Shown: positions 61,573-64,000 of the stretch, piece by piece
How the letters are laid out: every line of letters begins with the position of its first letter
Position numbering within the stretch: the first letter of the stretch is position 1
Origin: Acanthornis magna
Lineage: Eukaryota; Chordata; Aves; Passeriformes; Acanthizidae
Direction: 5' to 3'
Assembly (NCBI GenBank): GCA_036785705.1
Contig: JAWUZG010000018.1
Span: forward strand, 9,397,501-9,461,500
Length of the DNA: 64,000 nucleotides
The notes under the pieces: generated by a model
Databases searched by the model: none
The model's input: only the letters and a program-made list of their open reading frames with translations
What the model was told of the DNA's origin: nothing
Made by a program: the position numbers and the translations under genes

Positions 61573-64000
61573 CTGAAATGCATATGCAAGCCCATTTCAA
61601 AGTTTAAGCTGAGTGACAAAGCAGACACATGTCACAGACCACAGGACAGCAGATTGTGTAGTTCCCTAAACAGCCTGATCACAAGGAAGATCGAGCAGAT
61701 CTTTAGCAGAGCCCTTGCAAGCACTGCAGGACAGACAGAGCTACCCAAACACAGAGGGCTAACAAAGAGCCTAGGAAAAGGAGTAGATACGGAAAGTGAG
61801 AAGGAGTGGTAAAACAGCAAAGAAACTGATTTCCAAAGAAATTTTTTTTTTGGTAGCTGTAGAGCTTTGAAAAAGAGGTCAAATGGAGTAGTAAATCACT
61901 GCAAATGGTGAAAGGCCTATAAATATTGTGGGCTGTGGAAAGAACAATTTGTTGAATTATAAGAAAGCAATAAGTCTCTATGCTGAGCCAATCCACAAAA
62001 AGTTTTTTGAAGTATATATTATCTGTAACATTTACTTTTAACCATAACACGCACAAAAATAATAAAAAAAGCCATGTTTAGTATTGGAACGAAAGCAAAG
62101 ATACTTCTCATATGTACATTTAGTTGCAATCCATATTCAAAATCACAGCCGTGGTGATTTTCCAGCTAGCAAATAGGAGGGAAAGAGCAGATTCTAGCAG
62201 TAGTTATAGCTATTTTCTTTTGTGTACATATTATTGCATTAATGTTCATTTACAAAATGAGGAAGCACTGAAGTAGCTCTGTGTACATATAAAGCCTACA
62301 TACTATATCTAAATTTTTATCAGTTTCATGATTTATTGTGGGTTCACAGAAACTGGAACACTTGTTAAGTGGTATTTGACCATGAAAAGGTATGGATACA
62401 ACCCCCACAAAAGAACACAAACTTTTTAAAGAAGCTAAACCCACAGAGCACTCTGAAGAGGACAGCATCTAAGTACAATCCCATTCAGTTCTTACAACTG
62501 CTAAAGGCCTTATTGTTCAAGCAAAAAAAAAAGAACAGTGGGCCAAAATCCTTTCTCATATAATAATACCCTGTTCCTAACATTGGCCAATAGCAGATGT
62601 TATTCTCCTGGGTTTATAAAAGGAAAGAATGGAGGCTGTGTGTGGCAATTCCTAGAAGAGATGATAACCACTCGGAGGCAAAACTCAGAAGCCACTACCT
62701 TGATGATCCCTTCAAGTCACCCAAATGGCAGCCGGAGTAGTAGCACTGTAACCGCTACAGTTTATTTTGTCCTTATACAGTTATAGCTATCCTATATAGT
62801 TTAATGTGATTTGTCCTTATACTTTCTATATCACTGCTGGTTAAATTTGCCGCACAAAATTTAGCACCCACCGGATGATGTAGAACAGCAGACAAGTAAG
62901 ATAATCATTGTCTTTCAGGCACCAACAAACCCAGGTGAGCTGTCCGCCCCAGCTCTACCACAGGCCTCCCAGGTGAAGTCAAGGTCTGGCACATTTGTCG
63001 ATATGAATACACAGAAGCAGGCTGATTAATGGCTGCAAAAAACATAACTTATGTATATTTGGTTCTACTGTACTAACAACTCGTTTGGTAACATCTTTTT
63101 TTTCAATTTATGTATTATGTATAGTGATGTTGCATATGGCTTGGCATTGGTAATGTTTGTTGTCTAGTCTAAGGAACTCATCCCAGCTCCATGACTCTCT
63201 AGCTTCTTCAAGTCACTCAGATGAGGCATGGCTCTGCCAGCATGTTCTCCTCTTCAGGCAGTCTCTTTCTGGTAACAAACAGGGAACATGGAGTCCAAGC
63301 ATCTCAGACCCTAAGGTCTGGAAAAGCAAATTCAGGGAGTTCCTGTGTTGCAAATAGGTGAGGTACCTGAAGGAAGCACAATACATGCTTAGCTTGTTCT
63401 TACACATTTGTTTAGGCATTTATTTTCAGACACTATTACCTTCCAACTAGCCTAATCCAAAAAAGTTCCCAAGCTTTCCCCAGAAAGGGGTAGCTAAGAT
63501 AAAAGAAAGCAGGAAGGAATCAAGGGATTACAACAGAGAGAAAAACATTAATGCAAGAGGGTGTGAAGGCCAAATGGTCAAAGACCAAGAAACTGAGACT
63601 GGAGAGGGAAAACAAACTGCCAAGGACAGGCCTCAACACTTCTCGATGGCACCAAGGTGCCAGTTAAGGGACTTGACTTGGTGGAGGAGAAGCCAGAACT
63701 TGTGGCCTCAGCACACACCGAGGGGTCTTTTATCTGAAGCAGAAGAGCCTGCAGGACACTTGGTTTGACTCAGTACAACTGTTCTTGCATGTATCAGACT
63801 CAAGTAGCGTGTGCCACAAGAGCAGGGAGCACCAAAGACCCACTGGATTCTTCAGCAAGATAGCCAGAACCTTTCCTCATAACCAGCAGAGAGAGATGAG
63901 GTTTCTCTCTCTAAAAGTACCTTTGCTAGGGTAGGATGACTCATCCTTTGGTAGCACCTGTCTTGTGTTTGTAGAACATCAGGCAGCTAATGCAGAGTAG

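Larger units (their letters stand above)
54313..64000. other. Unassigned AT-rich stretch with exon-like blocks
   Basis: No repeat family recognised beyond homopolymer runs (A20 at 60760-60779; T runs near 61148 and 61845). The exon-like blocks at 55.03, 59.75-60.02, 61.28 and 61.55 kb are listed separately. The plus frame at 63157-63357 is followed by GTGAGGTACC but has no clear domain. Confidence 0.35.

Noticed and set aside
1..64000. tRNA, rRNA, snRNA, known microRNA hairpins, CRISPR arrays, operons or bacterial signals
   Set aside because: None recognised on reading both strands; the sequence is vertebrate nuclear DNA.

Overview
The window looks like ordinary avian nuclear DNA: AT-rich, depleted in CpG, with no dense gene arrangement. 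The main evidence is repeat content. There are two young CR1 LINE copies ending in the bird-type 3' motif (8 bp repeats of the ATTCTGTG type), one further degraded avian CR1 3' end, and one solo LTR of a kind I recognise from songbird and other neoavian genomes. Older, heavily mutated LINE fragments of the CR1/L3 type shared with turtles and crocodilians, plus one L2-like fragment, add to this. A neoavian bird, perhaps a passerine, is the best guess. I cannot name the locus or chromosome.

Layout: 1-8.98 kb has nothing firm except simple repeats and a 212-codon open frame that is probably chance. A CR1 3' end lies at 8.99-9.43 kb (+) and a solo LTR at 14.19-14.72 kb (+). A candidate last coding exon with a possible poly(A) signal lies at 16.26-17.80 kb on the minus strand. 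Next come a hAT-like relic at 19.57-19.74 kb, an internally deleted CR1 at 24.00-24.58 kb (-), an older LINE fragment at 25.09-25.44 kb, an isolated CpG island with a TATA box at 29.08-29.43 kb, L2-like reverse-transcriptase remains near 31.0-31.3 kb, an old CR1 at 34.65-35.40 kb (-), another at 46.15-47.20 kb (+), a (AGAAG)n array at 53.28-53.36 kb and a degraded CR1 at 53.85-54.31 kb (+).

No complete protein-coding gene can be read directly. Several short minus-strand blocks (61.55, 61.28, 55.03, 45.32, 44.98 and 17.69 kb) look like exons. Each has an AG acceptor, a GT donor where one is needed, and an open frame, and their reading phases are mutually compatible. Together they could be the 3' end of one unrecognised minus-strand gene whose introns fill most of the window. 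This is inference: the blocks are very short, were chosen by eye, and need transcript or alignment support. Additional exon-like blocks at 49.4, 51.3 and 59.8-60.0 kb, and a cluster of overlapping minus-strand frames at 43.9-44.8 kb, could be decayed genes, alternative exons or chance.
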